Source of the DNA: Pedomonas mirosovicensis | Lineage (GTDB): Bacteria; Pseudomonadota; Alphaproteobacteria; Sphingomonadales; Sphingomonadaceae | NCBI RefSeq assembly: GCF_022569295.1 | Contig: NZ_JAKFIA010000001.1 | Location: 1,255,001-1,319,000, forward strand | Length of the DNA: 64,000 bases | Direction: 5' to 3' | Part shown: piece after piece, positions 62,704 through 64,000 of the stretch | Position numbering within the stretch: position 1 is the first letter of the stretch | Layout: the number at the start of each line of letters is the position of its first letter | Made by a program: the position numbers and the translations under genes | Notes under the pieces: generated by a model | Told to the model about the DNA's origin: nothing | Seen by the model: only the letters and a program-made list of their open reading frames with translations | Databases searched by the model: none

Positions 62704-63903
62704 ATGCACGGCATGAAACCGGGCTTCATACTGGTAGCCACCGTTGCCGCCGCGGCGCTTGTTGCGAGCTGCTCCGGTCAGAAGCGGCCCGCCATGCAAG
62801 GCGCGGCGCAAGCGTCGCTGCATGCCGATGGCGCTTCGTCCGCCGCTATGGCGATGGGAGCGTTGCAGCAGGGCCGCTTTGCCGAAGCCGCGGCGGCCCA
62901 AGCTTCCATTCTGGCGCAGAACCCCGAGGATCATCGGGCCCAACTGGGCTATGCCCTGGCGCAGCTTGGGTTGGGGCACACCGAACAGGCCGTGGCGCGA
63001 CTGCGCGCCCTTGTGGCCGATGGCGGCGCGGCCGATGCGGATGTCGGCCTTGCCCTGGCGCTGGCCGGCGAGGCGCAAGAGGGCGTTGCCGTGCTCGAGC
63101 AGGCGGCGCTTCGGCCCGATGCCAGCCTACGCACCCGGCAGAACCTGGCGCTGGCCCTGGCCTTGGCCGATTCCTGGCCGCGCGCCCGCGCCCTGGTGGA
63201 GCGGGAAGTCGGTCCGCAACAGGCCACGTGGCGGCTGACCCAATGGGCGGCCTGGGCGGCCCTGCCGCCGCCGCACCGTCTGGCCGGTTTCCTGGGCGTG
63301 CCGCCAGGCAGCGCAGCTCCGGTCACGCTGGTGGAGGCGGCAACCCCGCCACTGCCGGGCGCTGCGGGTGCACCACAGGCGTCGCAACTGGCAGCCGCTG
63401 CGTTGGAGACACATCCTGCAGCTGATGCGACGACAACCAGCCCCGCTCTCGCGGACAAGCCGGTTGCGCTTGCCGCAGTCGATGCGCCTGTCCCGCCGGA
63501 GCCGAAGCCGGAGCCTGCCGCTTCCGCCACCGGGGCGCGGGAGCAAGCGCAGCCCAAGGCGCGCTGGGTGATCCAGCTCGCCGCCTACCGCAACGTGGCC
63601 GCGTTCAGGCCTGGGTGGAGCCGGCTGCAGAAGGCCCACGAGGATCTGCTTGGCCGGTACGAGCCGCGCCTGGTGGCCGGAGCGCAGGCGGATGGCTGGC
63701 ATCGGTTGACGGTCGGTTCCTTCATGGCCAGGGCCGAGGCTGATGCGGAATGCCGCGCATTGCGCCGCGCCGGGGTGGAGTGTTTCGTGCGCCGCCCGCT
63801 GGCGGGCGACCGGAATCAGCCGTTCAAGGCACAGGTGGCAAAAACGGTAACGACGGCCGACGCGCAAACAGCGAAGGCATCGCGCGAAGCCCCGGCGGCC
63901 TAG
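62704..63903 (+). CDS. Lipoprotein with TPR repeats and SPOR domain
   Basis: 399 residues. The signal peptide ends in a lipobox-like VASC (ALVASCSGQ). TPR-like helices lie at about 45-160 (AMGALQQGRFAEAAAAQASILAQNPEDHRAQLGYALAQLG in parts). A Pro/Ala-rich linker follows, then a C-terminal SPOR domain at about 285-360 (ARWVIQLAAYRNVAAFRPGWSRLQ, WHRLTVGSFMARAEADAECRALRRAGVECFVRR). SPOR domains bind denuded peptidoglycan at division sites. A role in division or cell-wall turnover is likely. ATG 62704 or 62713 are both possible starts. Confidence 0.85.
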   Translation: MHGMKPGFILVATVAAAALVASCSGQKRPAMQGAAQASLHADGASSAAMAMGALQQGRFAEAAAAQASILAQNPEDHRAQLGYALAQLGLGHTEQAVARLRALVADGGAADADVGLALALAGEAQEGVAVLEQAALRPDASLRTRQNLALALALADSWPRARALVEREVGPQQATWRLTQWAAWAALPPPHRLAGFLGVPPGSAAPVTLVEAATPPLPGAAGAPQASQLAAAALETHPAADATTTSPALADKPVALAAVDAPVPPEPKPEPAASATGAREQAQPKARWVIQLAAYRNVAAFRPGWSRLQKAHEDLLGRYEPRLVAGAQADGWHRLTVGSFMARAEADAECRALRRAGVECFVRRPLAGDRNQPFKAQVAKTVTTADAQTAKASREAPAA

Positions 63904-63922
63904 GCGGCCTGAGGCTCAAACG

Positions 63923-63952
63923 AAAAGCCCCGCCGCGAGGGGCGGGGCTTTT
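63923..63952. terminator. Bidirectional intrinsic terminator
   Basis: AAAAGCCCCGCC/GGCGGGGCTTTT with a six-base loop, T-rich on both strands. It ends the SPOR lipoprotein gene and probably also the gene entering from the right edge. Confidence 0.85.
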
Positions 63953-63969
63953 CCGGAATCGTGATTGAT

Positions 63970-64000
63970 CTAGGCTTGGCTGAACACGTCCACGCCATCG
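63970..64000 (-). CDS. C-terminal end of a gene entering from the right edge
   Basis: On the minus strand the last 31 bases read DGVDVFSQA and a TAG at 63970-63972, right after a bidirectional terminator. Too short to name; coding is inferred from the open frame and the terminator position only. Confidence 0.35.
   Translation of the reverse strand, partial: DGVDVFSQA

Overview
The window is a GC-rich chromosomal segment of an alphaproteobacterium, most likely from the Sphingomonadales or close to it. The pointers are an RcGTA-like gene transfer agent cluster, TipF-like EAL proteins, an OmpA with a proline-rich linker, PEP-CTERM proteins, and S9 and S10 exopeptidases with signal peptides. No plasmid or conjugation genes, integrase or CRISPR array was seen. 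The genus is not resolved.

Layout. 1-1.5 kb: 5' part of an RluB-type pseudouridine synthase and tRNA-Leu(CAA). 1.8-9.4 kb: cyanophycin synthetase, cyanophycinase, a TonB-dependent receptor and an MFS permease on one strand. 9.4-17.9 kb: fused PabB-PabC, a small outer-membrane barrel, S10 and S9 peptidases, a metallo-beta-lactamase-fold hydrolase and small hypothetical genes. 18-19.3 kb: gene-poor DNA with degenerate 15-bp tandem repeats. 19.3-40.8 kb: a gene-transfer-agent-like (or decayed phage) cluster with a divergent XRE/DUF6456 regulator pair, a strong promoter, and a nearly complete head and tail gene set (TerS, TerL, portal, protease, capsid, connectors, tail tube, chaperones, tape measure, distal tail, hub, peptidase, baseplate protein). 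41-48.3 kb: OmpA, SCP2, an Ala/Asp-repeat lipoprotein, two tandem degenerate EAL proteins, LipB and a FliN-like protein. 48.3-53.6 kb: GMC oxidoreductase, SDR, low-molecular-weight phosphatase and two PEP-CTERM proteins. 53.9-64 kb: ilvC-ilvN-ilvB, miaA, serB, a methyltransferase, a PilZ protein, a candidate small RNA, ParA with a partner, and a TPR/SPOR lipoprotein.

The phage-like cluster is the most interesting part. It has no visible integrase, replication or lysis genes. A promoter containing a perfect 13-bp palindrome directly follows the DUF6456 gene. Three well-formed intrinsic terminators lie on the coding strand: in the leader, between portal and protease, and between head and tail genes. 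Productive expression would then seem to need processive antitermination, in line with what is reported for the Caulobacter GTA. TerL carries an in-frame insertion of about 180 residues made largely of 15-bp repeat arrays and copies of a short dyad repeat. The TIM-barrel-like domain normally found in RcGTA gp15 appears to sit instead on the distal tail protein.

A family of hairpin-ended intergenic repeats occupies at least eight loci, four of them inside the phage-like cluster. Four genes show single-base shifts at or near G/C runs. These may be real decay or sequencing error, and raw reads would decide. All functional calls rest on reading motifs and family resemblance by eye; no database search was run.
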